The position numbers and the translations under genes are program-made. Under the pieces are notes generated by a model. The model was given only the letters and a program-made list of their open reading frames with translations. It had not been told where the DNA came from and did not search any database. Positions 30,739-40,424 of a stretch of DNA of 64,000 bases are shown here, one piece after another. This DNA is from Dyella humicola (GTDB taxonomy: Bacteria; Pseudomonadota; Gammaproteobacteria; Xanthomonadales; Rhodanobacteraceae): the NCBI RefSeq assembly GCF_026283945.1, contig NZ_JAPDPC010000002.1, positions 186,001-250,000 on the forward strand, read 5' to 3'. Within the stretch, counting starts at the first letter, position 1. Each line of letters opens with the position of its first letter.

Positions 30739-31068
30739 ATGCGTTTTCTCGCCATCCTGTTGTTGGCGCCTTGGCTGCTCATCCTCGGTTGGGCTTATTG
30801 GGCCTACCCCAAGAGTTTGCCGCGCACGCGCGCACGTCGCAGCTTTGACGTGGCCGCCTTGCTGCTGGCCGCCTTCGCTGCGGTGCAGTGCGACATCGTG
30901 GCTTTTGATACGGCAAGCGTGCCCGCCGTTGGTGAATACGGCCCTTCAAGCGGTGCCATCTGGCAGCAGGTATTGCCGGCTCTTTATGGTTACGGTGCCT
31001 GTGTGCTGGTGTTGGTGTTGGCGATCATCATCCGCCATCTTCTCTGGCGTCCCCGCGCCCGCTCATAG
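30739..31068 (+). CDS. Small two- or three-helix membrane protein, unknown
   Basis: 109 residues. Hydrophobic helices at FLAILLLAPWLLILGWAYWAY, DVAALLLAAFAAVQCDIVAF and VLPALYGYGACVLVLVLAIIIRHLLW, with a basic C-terminus. No motif recognised. Lies between trpS and a soluble unknown gene on the same strand with short spacings, so probably one transcript with the next gene. Confidence 0.65.
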   Translation: MRFLAILLLAPWLLILGWAYWAYPKSLPRTRARRSFDVAALLLAAFAAVQCDIVAFDTASVPAVGEYGPSSGAIWQQVLPALYGYGACVLVLVLAIIIRHLLWRPRARS

Positions 31069-31085
31069 AAACGACGAGAATTCCC

Positions 31086-31727
31086 ATGGACGACGCAACG
31101 CTGCAACGCTATCTGCTTCGCCTGTTCGAGCGGCATGACGTAGAGCTGGAACCCGACGAAGAGTGGCTGATGACAGACGGCGATTTTCCGGCCGTCCGGG
31201 CTCTCTGGCACGAGGGCTCGGCAGGCGAGCCCGGACGTCTGGACGTCGATATCGTGATCAGCGAGGACCGCCACATCGAAGAGAGTTTCGCCGGCGTGGG
31301 TGTTGGCGAGGACGCTTGCCGCAACGCGCTGGAAACGTTCGAGCGTAGCGTGTTCCATGTCGTGCTGGCGGCATGCTGGTATGTCACCGACGATCGCCGG
31401 ATGCAGCTGCAGAGCTGGGACATCGGCGTACGCACGTGGGACGCGTTCATCGGCCCGCTGGTGTCGAGTCGCGATGGCGTTGAGGCGCCAAGCGAGCTCG
31501 TGCCGGCGTTGCACAGCGCATTGCAGAACGAATCACTCAGCCCGGAGCTGCACTGGGTGCGCCTGTTCCACCGTCGTGCCGAAGACGGCCAGGTGAGCGC
31601 CGAAGCGCTGCTCGACAATGAGCCGTGGCCGGCCGGCGACCGTCTGTTGGCGTCCTTGGCATGGCCGGCAGCGGGTGCCGGCTACAGTGTTCGCGGCTTT
31701 GTTGCGTTGGATGTCCGCGATTATTGA
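31086..31727 (+). CDS. Soluble protein resembling DUF6348
   Basis: 213 residues, acidic, no signal peptide. DDATLQRYLLRLFERHDVELEPDEEWLM, then DVDIVISEDRHIEESFAGVG, ALETFERSVFHVVLAACW and a central GVRTWDAFIGPLVSSR. The layout resembles the uncharacterised DUF6348 family, from memory. Starts 17 bp after the small membrane protein gene. No function can be proposed. Confidence 0.65.
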   Translation: MDDATLQRYLLRLFERHDVELEPDEEWLMTDGDFPAVRALWHEGSAGEPGRLDVDIVISEDRHIEESFAGVGVGEDACRNALETFERSVFHVVLAACWYVTDDRRMQLQSWDIGVRTWDAFIGPLVSSRDGVEAPSELVPALHSALQNESLSPELHWVRLFHRRAEDGQVSAEALLDNEPWPAGDRLLASLAWPAAGAGYSVRGFVALDVRDY

Positions 31728-31804
31728 GGTCGTGCTTCAACCCTATTCCCGCTCGCACCATGCGATGGATGCCTGGTGTGGTGCGATGGGCGGGTGCCAG
31801 CGGA

Positions 31805-32188
31805 TCATTCCCACCGATTGAGGTGCGGGCCGAAGCGTTCCCGCTGCTGGCGGATCACACAAAAGCGATGACCGCTGGGCGCCTGCATGACCCACCAGCG
31901 GTCGCGCACGCAGGCCACGCGACTGGCGCCGAGTTTTTCAAGTCGCTCGACTTCGGCCGCCAGATCATCCGTCTCGATATCCAGGTGCACGCGGCTGTCG
32001 TGCTCGACGCGCTGTAGCAGGATGATCGGCTCATCATCAGCCGTTGCCAGCTCCGCATAACGCCCGTCGCCATCCTGGTCGAGCGTGACGATGGACTTGC
32101 CGAGCGCGTGGCTCCAGAACGTGGTGGCCGCCGCGAGGTCGTCGGTCTGGCAGTCGATCACGATCGTGCACAGCCTGCTGTGGTGCAT
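31805..32188 (-). CDS. VOC (glyoxalase/bleomycin-resistance fold) family protein
   Basis: 127 residues from the ATG at 32188; an earlier ATG adds 10 residues without a binding site. MHHSRLCTIVIDCQTDDLAAATTFWSHALGK at the N-terminus, RVHLDIETDDLAAEVERLEKLGA in the middle and WVMQAPSGHRFCVIRQ at the end are standard features of the paired betaalphabetabetabeta modules. Ligand and reaction unknown. Convergent with the unknown plus-strand gene. Confidence 0.85.
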   Translation of the reverse strand: MHHSRLCTIVIDCQTDDLAAATTFWSHALGKSIVTLDQDGDGRYAELATADDEPIILLQRVEHDSRVHLDIETDDLAAEVERLEKLGASRVACVRDRWWVMQAPSGHRFCVIRQQRERFGPHLNRWE

Positions 32189-32299
32189 GGCATGCTCCTC
32201 TGCGGGTGTCGATGACATCCATATAACTGTCCCGCTGTAGAGATGTCGTCAATCGACGCGCGTGGGCGCGAGGCGCGCGACCGGAATCGTCATCGATCC

Positions 32300-32317
32300 A
32301 TGCATCGGCCGATGCAT
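32300..32317. repeat. 18-bp perfect palindrome
   Basis: ATGCATCGGCCGATGCAT reads the same on both strands. It abuts the T run of the E2 terminator on its downstream (minus-strand) side. Confidence 0.6.
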
Positions 32318-32346
32318 AAAAAAAGCCCCGGCATGGACCGGGGCTT
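32318..32346 (-). terminator. Terminator of the 2-oxoacid dehydrogenase operon
   Basis: AAGCCCCGG (32323-32331) pairs with CCGGGGCTT (32338-32346); on the minus strand it is followed by a run of seven T. It lies just downstream of the E2 stop. Confidence 0.9.
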
Positions 32347-32365
32347 CTCATCACGCTGTTGCTGC

Positions 32366-33748
32366 TTAGTTCGGCAGGCCCAGATCGTCGATCATGGCCT
32401 TGAGGAAGCGCGCGGCTTCGCCACCGGTCACGGCGCGGTGATCAAACGTCACCGACAGCGGCATGCGGCGATGCACTTCGATGCCGCCCATCACGGCCAC
32501 CACGTCGTGGCTCAGCTTGCCGGCGCCAATGATGGCGACGGTCGGCGGCACTACCACTGGCGTGGCGTAGCGACCGGCGAACATGCCGAAGTTCGACAGG
32601 CTGATGGTGTAGCCGGACAGTTCCGAAGCCGGAATGCTGCGGTCTTCCACCTGCGAACGCAGGCGCTTGATCGCGGCACGCACGCCGGCGCCGTCCAGCA
32701 CGTCGGCATTGCGCAGTGCCGGCACGAACAGGCCGTCGTCGGTATCCACGGCGATGCCGATGTCCACGTGCGGATGCAGGGTGCGCGTGAGGTTCTTGCC
32801 GTCGAACCAGGCATTCATCGCAGGCACCGCCTTGCAGGCGGCCACGATGGCGCGGATCAGGCGGGCGGTGATGTCCTGCTTGCCGATCCAGGCATGCAGG
32901 TCGGCGTCGTCGACGATGGAGGTCGGCACTACGTTGGCGTGGGCTTCGGCCATCACGCGCGCCATGTTGCGACGAACGCCCTTCAGCTGCTCGGGCTGGC
33001 CGCTGGCATGCACGCTCGGCGGTGCCGTGCGCACGGGCTTGCCGGCCAGCGAGGTGGCCGTACGGGCCGGCTCAGGCTGGGGCAGTTCGGGGGCCAGGTG
33101 GCGGCCGGCGGAAGCAGGCACAGCGCGAGCCGGTGCGCCGCCGAGGGCGGCCGTGCCATTGGCGGCAGCGTTCTTCACGTCCTGCAGGGTCACCACGCCA
33201 TCGGCGCCGGTGGGGCGCACGCGGCTGAGGTCGACCTTGAGCTTCTTGGCCAGGGCGCGCACGGCCGGCACGGCCTTGACGCCACCGACGCTGCTGGCCT
33301 GTTCGACGTGCACGTGGCTGCCGCTGATCATGGCGCCGACCACGGTGCCTTCGTCTTCGCGCTCCGGCTTGTCTTCGGCGTCGATTTCGCCGCCTTCGTC
33401 GGAGGCGACGACCTTGTGCGCGTCAGCGGTGGCGCTGCCCACGCCCTTCTTCGGGCCGTGGTGGTGGCCGGTCGATTCGGCTTCGGCGCGCTGCTTGGCA
33501 TTCGGGTCGGGCTCGAACTCGGCCAGCGCCGAGCCGGTTTCGATGATGTCGCCGGCCGCGCCGTGCAGCTTGGTGACCTTGCCGGTGTACGGCGACGGCA
33601 CGTCGACGACGGCCTTGGCCGTTTCCATCGAGCACAGCGGTGCGTCGAGCTTGATGTAGTCGCCTTCCTTCACATGCCACTCGACGATGGTGGCGTCGGG
33701 CAGGCCCTCGCCGAGGTCGGGCAGATAGAACGTCTTGATGTCGGCCAT
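32366..33748 (-). CDS. 2-oxoacid dehydrogenase complex E2 (dihydrolipoyl acyltransferase)
   Basis: 460 residues from the ATG at 33748. One N-terminal lipoyl domain (lipoyl Lys in SMETAKAVVDVPSP), an Ala/Glu/Asp-rich hinge, a peripheral subunit-binding domain (VRALAKKLKVDLSRVRPTGADG), a Pro/Ala hinge, and the catalytic core with the active-site His in FDHRAVTGGEAARF. Transfers an acyl group to CoA. With the alpha/beta-type E1 upstream this could be a branched-chain or a pyruvate complex; sequence alone does not decide. No E3 gene lies in the cluster. Confidence 0.9.
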   Translation of the reverse strand: MADIKTFYLPDLGEGLPDATIVEWHVKEGDYIKLDAPLCSMETAKAVVDVPSPYTGKVTKLHGAAGDIIETGSALAEFEPDPNAKQRAEAESTGHHHGPKKGVGSATADAHKVVASDEGGEIDAEDKPEREDEGTVVGAMISGSHVHVEQASSVGGVKAVPAVRALAKKLKVDLSRVRPTGADGVVTLQDVKNAAANGTAALGGAPARAVPASAGRHLAPELPQPEPARTATSLAGKPVRTAPPSVHASGQPEQLKGVRRNMARVMAEAHANVVPTSIVDDADLHAWIGKQDITARLIRAIVAACKAVPAMNAWFDGKNLTRTLHPHVDIGIAVDTDDGLFVPALRNADVLDGAGVRAAIKRLRSQVEDRSIPASELSGYTISLSNFGMFAGRYATPVVVPPTVAIIGAGKLSHDVVAVMGGIEVHRRMPLSVTFDHRAVTGGEAARFLKAMIDDLGLPN

Positions 33749-33774
33749 GATCGGAGTTCCGAAAGTTTTGGGGT

Positions 33775-33875
33775 ATTCGTTGCTGGACTCCCTCCCCTGC
33801 GTGCAGCAGGGAAGGGTGGGGGAGGGGTAGAGCCATCCCCTCCCGACCTCCCCCTGCAAGCAAGGAGAGGGGCTT
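33775..33875. repeat. Intergenic C/T-rich inverted repeats between E1 beta and E2
   Basis: CTCCCCTGCGTGCAGCAGGGAAGGG and the following CCCCTCCC...CCTCCCCCTGC...GAGAGGGG can form hairpins. The block starts CTGGACTCCCTC, as does the block at 60278-60320, so both may be copies of a short dispersed repeat. It lies inside the E1-E2 transcript. Confidence 0.45.
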
Positions 33876-33881
33876 GATCCG

Positions 33882-34862
33882 TTAGCTGGCGGCCAGCGTG
33901 CGCTTGGCGGCAGCCACCACGCGCTCGGTGCTCGGCAGGTACTTCATTTCCAGGCGGAACAGCGGGATATGCGTGTCGAAGCCGGTCACGCGCTCGACCG
34001 GGGCGAGCAGGTCGTACATGCATTCCTCAGCCAGGCGGGCGGCGATTTCGGCACCGAAACCGGCGGTCTTCGGTGCCTCGTGCACGATCACGCAGCGGCC
34101 GGTCTTCTGCACCGACTCGGCGATGGTGTCGAAGTCCAGCGGCGTCAGCGTGGCGACGTCGATCACTTCGGCGCTGATGCCATCGGCGGCGAGTTCATCG
34201 GCGGCTTCCAGCGCTTCCTTCACCTGGGCGCCCCAGGTCACGATGGTGACGTCGGTGCCGTCGCGCAGCACGAAGCAGACGTCGAGCGGCAGGGCCTCGC
34301 CGTCATCCGGCACTTCTTCCTTGTACTGACGGTAGATGCGCTTGGGCTCGAAGAACATCACCGGATCCGGATCGCGGATCGCGGCGAGCAGCAGGCCATA
34401 GGCGCGTGCCGGCGACGACGGCATCACCACGCGCAGGCCCGGGATGTTGGTGAACAGGTGCTCGTTCGCCTCGGAGTGATGCTCCGGCGCGCGGATACCG
34501 CCGCCCCACGGTGCACGCCACACGGCCGGCACGGTGATGCGGCCGCGCGTGCGGTTGCGCAGGCGGGCGGCGTGGCAGGCGATCTGCTCCATCATCGGAT
34601 AGATGAAGCCTTCGAACTGCGCTTCGGCCACCGGCTTCATGCCCTGGGCGGCGAGGCCTACGGTGACGCCGGCAATGGTGGTTTCGTCCAGCGGCGTGTC
34701 GAGCACGCGCAGCTCGCCGAACTTTTCCTGCAGGCCCTGGGTGGCGCGGAACACGCCGCCGTTGACGCCCACGTCCTCACCGAGCACGACGACGCTGTCG
34801 TCATGGGCCATTTCATAGGCCAGCGCCTGGGTGACGGCTTCGATAAGAGTGATTTGTGCCAT
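33882..34862 (-). CDS. 2-oxoacid dehydrogenase E1 component, beta subunit
   Basis: 326 residues, the usual length for E1 beta. Features: MAQITLIEAVTQALAYEMAHDDSVVVLGEDVG at the N-terminus (conserved Glu that activates the thiamine cofactor), VFRATQGLQEKFG, DTPLDETTIAGVTVGLA, HHSEANEH and VVMPSSPARAYGLL. Together with the alpha subunit it forms the ThDP site of the decarboxylase. Starts 3 bp after the alpha stop and precedes the E2 gene. Confidence 0.92.
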   Translation of the reverse strand: MAQITLIEAVTQALAYEMAHDDSVVVLGEDVGVNGGVFRATQGLQEKFGELRVLDTPLDETTIAGVTVGLAAQGMKPVAEAQFEGFIYPMMEQIACHAARLRNRTRGRITVPAVWRAPWGGGIRAPEHHSEANEHLFTNIPGLRVVMPSSPARAYGLLLAAIRDPDPVMFFEPKRIYRQYKEEVPDDGEALPLDVCFVLRDGTDVTIVTWGAQVKEALEAADELAADGISAEVIDVATLTPLDFDTIAESVQKTGRCVIVHEAPKTAGFGAEIAARLAEECMYDLLAPVERVTGFDTHIPLFRLEMKYLPSTERVVAAAKRTLAAS

Positions 34863-34865
34863 GAC

Positions 34866-35951
34866 TCAGTGACCCTTGTTCTCAAGCGAAAGGACGTAAT
34901 CGCGCTGCTTGGCGAGATCGGCAGGAACTTCGGCGAAGGTGTAGTCGAACATCGCCGTGACCGGCTGCGTCTTGGTCTCGAGGTAGGCATTCACCTCGTT
35001 GTCCATCCACTCGTCGCACTCGGCCTTCCAGGCCTCTTCCTTGGCGTCGTCCCACACGCCCTTGGCCACCAGCCAGTTGCGCAGGCGCTTCATCGGCTCC
35101 TTGGCCCAGGCGTCCTTCACTTCGTCTTCGCCGCGGTAGCGGCGGGCGTCATCGGCGGTGGTGTGGTCGGACAGGCGATAGGTCACCAGCTCGACCACCG
35201 AACCGCCCTGACCGGCGCGTGCACGCTCGATCGCGTCGCCCATCGCCTTGCGCACGGCAATGATGTCGTTGCCGTCGACCTGGATGCAGTACAGGCCCGC
35301 AGCGATGCCCTTCTGCGCCAGCGTCGGCGCGCCGGACTGGATCTTGCGCGGCACCGAGATGGCCCACTGGTTGTTCACGATGGCCGCCACCAGCGGCAGG
35401 TTCTGCGCGCCGGCGATGTTGATGGCGCCGTAGAAGTCGCCCTTGGACGAACCACCGTCACCGATCGTGCACACGGCCACGCGCGGCTCGTTGCGGATCT
35501 TGAACGCCAGCGCGGAACCGGCGGCATGCAGGCACTGCGTGGCGATCGGCACCGACCAGGCAAAGTCGTGGCGTGCAGGTTCCTTCTGGTAGTCGTTGCC
35601 GCGCTCGTCGCCGCCCCAGTACATGTAGACCTCGCGCGGCTGCACGCCGCGGTACAGCTGCGCGCCGTACTCGCGGTAGCTGGGGGCGAACACGTCTTCC
35701 GGGCGCATGGCGCTGCCGATGCCGACGTGGGCCGCTTCGTGGCCCAGGCAGCTGGCATAGGTGCCGAGCTTGCCGGTACGCTGCAAGGCGACCGACTTGG
35801 CGTCGAACACGCGGGTCGACAACATCAGTTTGTACAGCTCGACCATGTGGTCGAGGTCTTTGGCAAATTCAGGCAGATCGTCACGGACCTGTTTGCCTTC
35901 GGCATCGAGATACTGCAGGTATTCGATTTCAAACTTGGCGGCGATGGACAC
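34866..35951 (-). CDS. 2-oxoacid dehydrogenase E1 component, alpha subunit
   Basis: 361 residues from GTG 35951, which has GGGAG just upstream on the minus strand; the extension to 36008 is not conserved. The ThDP motif is GDGGSSKGDFYGAINIAGAQNLPLVAAIVNNQWAIS. Also visible: LGTYASCLGHEAAHVGIG, FAPSYREYGAQLYRG and the phosphorylation-loop equivalent TYRLSDHTTADDARRYR. First gene of the alpha-beta-E2 operon; the divergent kynA promoter shares the upstream region. Substrate (pyruvate or branched-chain acids) unresolved. Confidence 0.92.
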   Translation of the reverse strand: MSIAAKFEIEYLQYLDAEGKQVRDDLPEFAKDLDHMVELYKLMLSTRVFDAKSVALQRTGKLGTYASCLGHEAAHVGIGSAMRPEDVFAPSYREYGAQLYRGVQPREVYMYWGGDERGNDYQKEPARHDFAWSVPIATQCLHAAGSALAFKIRNEPRVAVCTIGDGGSSKGDFYGAINIAGAQNLPLVAAIVNNQWAISVPRKIQSGAPTLAQKGIAAGLYCIQVDGNDIIAVRKAMGDAIERARAGQGGSVVELVTYRLSDHTTADDARRYRGEDEVKDAWAKEPMKRLRNWLVAKGVWDDAKEEAWKAECDEWMDNEVNAYLETKTQPVTAMFDYTFAEVPADLAKQRDYVLSLENKGH

Positions 35952-36161
35952 GACTCGCTCCCGGAGTGAGTAATGGTAGGAATTGGGTGTAGGGAGGCGG
36001 TGACCCATCCAGTGGGGTCAGGCTCGCGTAAGGCCCTGACAAGACCGCATTTGATAACAGGGGCGTATGTTGCGCTGCAAGGTACAGCGCAGCATTCGCG
36101 GCGGTACGGAGGGGGCTTTCACAGCGGTTAACATGCGTCTTTTGCCGCTAACAGGAAGGCC

Positions 36162-37010
36162 ATGACCGAGAACCAGCGCGACCTTGAGGCCGGTATCGAA
36201 CTCGACCTGAACGGGCGACTGACCTATGGCGGCTATCTGCGACTGGATGCCCTGCTGTCGGCCCAGCGTCCGCTGAGCAACCCGCCGCATCACGACGAAA
36301 TGCTGTTCATCGTGCAGCACCAGGTGGCCGAGCTGTGGATGAAGCTGCTGATCCATGAGCTGAAGGCCGCGCTGGCGCATCTGCGCGCCGACGACATGGA
36401 TACCTGCCTGAAGATCCTGGCGCGGGTGAAGCAGGTGCAGCGCCAGTTGTTCGAGCAGTGGGCGGTGCTGGAAACGTTGACGCCGTCGGAATACCTGGAA
36501 TTTCGCGGTGTTCTGGGTGCCTCGTCGGGCTTCCAGTCGCTGCAGTATCGGCAGATCGAGTTCATGCTCGGCAACAAGAACGCGCAGATGCTGCAGGTGT
36601 TCGCCTATGACGCCGCGGCGCAGGCCGAGCTGCGCGGCGTGCTCGAGGCACCGAGCCTCTACGACGAATTCCTGCGCTATCTCAAGCGCCGGGGGCATGA
36701 GGTGCCGGCCGCCTTGATCGAGCGGGACTGGACGCAGCCTTATCAACGGCATGAGGCCTTGTTGCCGGTGTTGAAGCGCATTTACGAGAACCGCTCCGAG
36801 TTCTGGCCGGAATACCACATGTGCGAACAGCTGGTGGACGTGGAGGAGAGTTTCCAGCTCTGGCGTTTCCGCCATATGAAAACCGTGGAGCGAATCATCG
36901 GGAACCGACGCGGCACGGGTGGCTCCTCTGGCGTGGCGTTCCTGAAGAAGGCCCTGGAGCTGGAGTTCTTTCCCGAGTTGCTGGATGTACGTACCGAGCT
37001 CAGCAGCTGA
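36162..37010 (+). CDS. kynA: Tryptophan 2,3-dioxygenase
   Basis: 282 residues, normal for bacterial TDO. Haem enzyme that opens the indole ring of L-tryptophan to N-formylkynurenine. [35 protein letters not shown] (substrate-binding His and Phe) and [12 protein letters not shown] (proximal haem His) are all in place, plus [11 protein letters not shown] near the end. No kynurenine gene follows; the next genes are POT transporters, which could supply tryptophan-containing peptides. Confidence 0.95.
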   Translation: MTENQRDLEAGIELDLNGRLTYGGYLRLDALLSAQRPLSNPPHHDEMLFIVQHQVAELWMKLLIHELKAALAHLRADDMDTCLKILARVKQVQRQLFEQWAVLETLTPSEYLEFRGVLGASSGFQSLQYRQIEFMLGNKNAQMLQVFAYDAAAQAELRGVLEAPSLYDEFLRYLKRRGHEVPAALIERDWTQPYQRHEALLPVLKRIYENRSEFWPEYHMCEQLVDVEESFQLWRFRHMKTVERIIGNRRGTGGSSGVAFLKKALELEFFPELLDVRTELSS

Positions 37011-37119
37011 TCCGTGCTGGCGCACCAAGGCTTTGACAGGCTGGCGCAGGCGCAGGCGCCGGCCCGTGACCATACCGGTCGGCACGCGTCGTGCCGATCT
37101 GAACCCAACGGGGCAATGA

Positions 37120-38628
37120 ATGAGCGACACCACCACGACCGCCGCTTCAACGGTGCCTGACTATCCGCAAATGCTTGGTCATCCACGGCCGTTGTGGATG
37201 CTGTTCATGACCGAATTCTGGGAGCGCTTTGCGTTCTACAGCGTCAGTTGGGCGCTGGCCTTGTACATCGTGGCCCACTTCTTTCATGGCGATCCCGCCG
37301 GCGAAGCCTGGGCCAGCAAGATCTACGGCGCGTATACGGCATTGATCTATGCCACCAGCATCTTCGGCGGCTATATCGCTGACAAGATCATTGGCTACCA
37401 GCGCTCGATCCTGCTCGGCGCCCTGGTGATGGCGGCGGGCCTGTTCGTGGTGATGCTGCCGAGCAAGGAATTGTTCCTGTTCGGATTGTCGATGGTGATC
37501 GTGGGCAACGGCTTGTTCAAGCCGAATATCTCCACCATGGTCGGCCAGCTCTACGGGCCCAAGGACGATCGCCGCGACCGCGGTTTCATCCTGTTCTACA
37601 TGGGCATCAACGGTGGCGCCTTGCTGGCGCCCCTGCTGACCGGCTGGCTGGCCAGCTATTTCACCGACACCCCGATGCAGCAGAACTACCGCCTGGTGTT
37701 CGGCGCGGCCGGCGTCGGCATGGTGCTGAGCCTGTTCTGGTTCTGGTTCGGCCGGCGCGGCCTGGGCGGGGTGGGACGGCCGGCGCCGGAAGCCGCCAGC
37801 CGCATGCGCGTGGTGTGGGTGCTGCTGGGCCTGATGGCGGCGGTGCCGCTGATCTATCTGCTGCTGGCCTTTGTCGGCGCCAATGGCCTGCAATGGCTGC
37901 TGGGCCTGCTGTTTGTCGGCGTGGCGGCGATGCTGATCGTCGAGGCGATGCGCCACGATCGCGTGCAGCTGCACCGGGTGCTGGCGATGCTGATCATCTT
38001 CGCCTTCAACATCCTGTTCTGGATGTTCTATTTCCAGTTGGGTACGTCGTTCAACTTCCTGGCGGCGAACATGGTCGACCGGCGCATGTTCGGCGGCTGG
38101 GAATTCCCGATCGGCTGGTTCCAGTCGGTCAGCCCGCTGGCGATCATCGTGCTGGCGCCGCTGGTCACCCAGGTCTGGTCGTTCCTGGCGCGGCGCCATC
38201 AGGAGCCGTCGATTCCGCGCAAGTTTGGCCTCGGCCTGGTGTTCAACGGCCTGGGCTTCACGGCGTTGATGTTTGCCTTGTCGCGGTTGGTCGATGGCCA
38301 TGGACTGATTCCGTTCTGGCCGCTGACGCTGTGCTACGTGCTGCAAACCGTGGGCGAGCTGTGCCTGTCGCCAATCGGCTTGTCGATGGTGACCAAGCTG
38401 GCGCCGCCGCGCCTGACCGGCGTGGCCATGGGCGGCTGGTTCCTGTCGCTGGCGGTGGGCGGCAACCTGTCGGGCCTGCTGGCCGGCCGCATCAGCGGCG
38501 AGAGCGGCATGACCGCCGCTTCCGCGCTGAGCGGTTTCACCTTCAGCTTCTGGCTGCTGGCCGGTGCCGGTGTGTTCCTGTTGTTGATCTCGCCGCTGAT
38601 CAACCGGCTGATGCACGGCGTACGCTGA
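37120..38628 (+). CDS. POT/PTR family proton-dependent oligopeptide transporter (first copy)
   Basis: 502 residues with about 14 membrane helices. POT signatures: EFWERFAFY (ExxERFxxY proton motif), GGYIADKIIGYQRSILLGALVM, FKPNISTMVGQLY, and FYMGINGGALLAPLLTGWL. The C-terminal half contains LGLVFNGLGFTALMFAL and GELCLSPIGLSMVTKLAPPRLTGVAMG. Imports di- and tripeptides with protons. A second, clearly related copy follows at 38821, so the pair is a tandem duplication. Confidence 0.92.
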   Translation: MSDTTTTAASTVPDYPQMLGHPRPLWMLFMTEFWERFAFYSVSWALALYIVAHFFHGDPAGEAWASKIYGAYTALIYATSIFGGYIADKIIGYQRSILLGALVMAAGLFVVMLPSKELFLFGLSMVIVGNGLFKPNISTMVGQLYGPKDDRRDRGFILFYMGINGGALLAPLLTGWLASYFTDTPMQQNYRLVFGAAGVGMVLSLFWFWFGRRGLGGVGRPAPEAASRMRVVWVLLGLMAAVPLIYLLLAFVGANGLQWLLGLLFVGVAAMLIVEAMRHDRVQLHRVLAMLIIFAFNILFWMFYFQLGTSFNFLAANMVDRRMFGGWEFPIGWFQSVSPLAIIVLAPLVTQVWSFLARRHQEPSIPRKFGLGLVFNGLGFTALMFALSRLVDGHGLIPFWPLTLCYVLQTVGELCLSPIGLSMVTKLAPPRLTGVAMGGWFLSLAVGGNLSGLLAGRISGESGMTAASALSGFTFSFWLLAGAGVFLLLISPLINRLMHGVR

Positions 38629-38820
38629 GTCGACCGGTGGGGCAGCGTTGGCGCCGCCTCACCGCGTTTCCCGCGACAGCCAAGGCTTTGCGCGGAGTCC
38701 CGCTGGGATCGTAAAATGTTGCGGTGCATTTGACGGGTTCGATAGCTGCCGGTTACATCTCTCCGTCGGCAACCATCCGGTCCGCACCCGACGTGCCGGC
38801 TCGTACCCATAGGGGAAGGC

Positions 38821-40410
38821 ATGAGCGACACCCTCACCACCGCACCGCGTGTGCCTGATTACCCGCAGACCCTGGGTCACCCGCGGCCCCTGTGGATGTT
38901 GTTCATGACCGAGTTCTGGGAACGCTTTGCGTTCTACGGCATTCGCTGGGCGCTGGTGCTCTACATCGTGGCGCAATTCTTCGGCGGTGACGCCGCCGGC
39001 CAGGCGCCGGCCAGCCGCACCTATGGCGCGTATCTGGCCCTGGTCTATGCGGCGGCGATCTTCGGCGGCTACATCGCCGATCGGGTGCTGGGTTACCAGC
39101 GTTCGATCCTGCTCGGCGCGGCCGTGATGATGGCCGGCCTGTTTGCCATCGCAATACCCAACCAGCAGGTGTTCGAGTTCGGGCTGGCCACCATCATCGC
39201 CGGCAACGGTTTGTTCAAACCGAATATCTCGACCATGGTGGGCCAGCTCTATGGCGTGGCCGACGGTCGCCGCGACAGCGGCTTCACCATCTTCTACATG
39301 GGCATCAATCTGGGTGCGATGATTTCGCCGGTGATTACCCAGTATTTGGCCGAATCGGTGTTTGGCACCCAGGGCATGCCTAGCTACAAGTACGTGTTCA
39401 TCGCCTCCGGCGTGGGCATGCTGATCAGCCTGGTGTGGTTCTGGATCGGCCGGCGCGGCCTGAAGGACGTGGGCCTGCCGCCGCCGGGCGGCGAAAGCCC
39501 AATGCGCGTGGTTTACGTGCTGATCGGCGTGGTGGTGACGGTGCCGGTGGTGTACTTCCTGATGGGCGGCGGTTTTTCCACCCTGGTGACAAAGGCGCTG
39601 CTGAGCTTCGGCGCCATTCATCCCGTGCTGGTCAATGGCGCGGTGGACTACGAGAAGACGCTCGCCGCGGCCACCGTGCTGGCCTGGGTGCTAGGCGCGC
39701 TGTTCGCCGGCTTGTCGCTGCTCCTGTTGATCGAGGGCATTCGCGAGGGCAGGGTGCAGCGCGACAAGGTGATCGCGATGCTGATCATCTTTGTCTTCAA
39801 CGTGCTGTTCTGGATGTTCTTCGAGCAGGCCGGCAGTTCCTTCACCTTCCTCGCCGACCAGATCGTCAATCGCCAGCTGGGCAGCTTCACCTTCCCCAAT
39901 GCCTGGTTCCAGTCGGTGAACTCCATCGCAATCATCGCGCTGGCGCCGCTGATTGCCTGGATCTGGGTGGCCATGGGCCGTCGCAATCCGTCGATCCCGC
40001 GCAAGTTCGGCCTCGGCCTGATCTTCAACGGCCTGGCATTCCTGCTGCTGATGTTCGCGCTGTCCAGCCTGGTCAGCGAGGCCGGCAAGATTCCGTTCTG
40101 GACCCTGTTCATGGTCTACGTGATCCAGTCGGTCGGCGAGTTGTGCCTGTCGCCGATCGGCCTGTCCATGGTCACCAAGCTGGCCCCGGTGCGCCTGGTC
40201 GGCTTCGGCATGGGCGGCTGGTTCCTGTCCACCGGCATCGGCAACAACCTGTCCGGCATCTTTGCGGGCCATGTCAGCGGCGAAAGCGGCATGACCGTGC
40301 AGTCCGCGCTTGCCGGCTATACCTTCGGCTTCTGGTCGCTGCTGGGAGCGGGCGCGCTGCTGTTCCTTGTCGCGCCGTTGATCAACCGCCTGATGCATGG
40401 CGTGAAGTAA
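38821..40410 (+). CDS. POT/PTR family proton-dependent oligopeptide transporter (second copy)
   Basis: 529 residues. Same signatures as the upstream copy (EFWERFAFY, GGYIADRVLGYQRSILLGA, FKPNISTMVGQLYG, GELCLSPIGLSMVTKLAP) but with an extra stretch in the middle (FSTLVTKALLSFGAIHPVLVNGAVDYEKTL). Both start MSDT.TT...VPDYPQ.LGHPRPLWMLFMTEFWERF. Separated from the first copy by about 190 bp without a clear gene, so it may have its own promoter. Confidence 0.92.
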   Translation: MSDTLTTAPRVPDYPQTLGHPRPLWMLFMTEFWERFAFYGIRWALVLYIVAQFFGGDAAGQAPASRTYGAYLALVYAAAIFGGYIADRVLGYQRSILLGAAVMMAGLFAIAIPNQQVFEFGLATIIAGNGLFKPNISTMVGQLYGVADGRRDSGFTIFYMGINLGAMISPVITQYLAESVFGTQGMPSYKYVFIASGVGMLISLVWFWIGRRGLKDVGLPPPGGESPMRVVYVLIGVVVTVPVVYFLMGGGFSTLVTKALLSFGAIHPVLVNGAVDYEKTLAAATVLAWVLGALFAGLSLLLLIEGIREGRVQRDKVIAMLIIFVFNVLFWMFFEQAGSSFTFLADQIVNRQLGSFTFPNAWFQSVNSIAIIALAPLIAWIWVAMGRRNPSIPRKFGLGLIFNGLAFLLLMFALSSLVSEAGKIPFWTLFMVYVIQSVGELCLSPIGLSMVTKLAPVRLVGFGMGGWFLSTGIGNNLSGIFAGHVSGESGMTVQSALAGYTFGFWSLLGAGALLFLVAPLINRLMHGVK

Positions 40411-40424
40411 GCGACGGAAGGGGA

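Noticed and set aside
32243-35969. Long plus-strand ORFs opposite the dehydrogenase operon
   Set aside because: Shadows of high-GC coding DNA; His/Arg/Gly-rich translations without domains, antisense to well-supported genes.
37147-40398. Long minus-strand ORFs opposite the two POT transporters
   Set aside because: Gln/His/Arg-rich antisense translations; both arise because the sense genes are paralogous.
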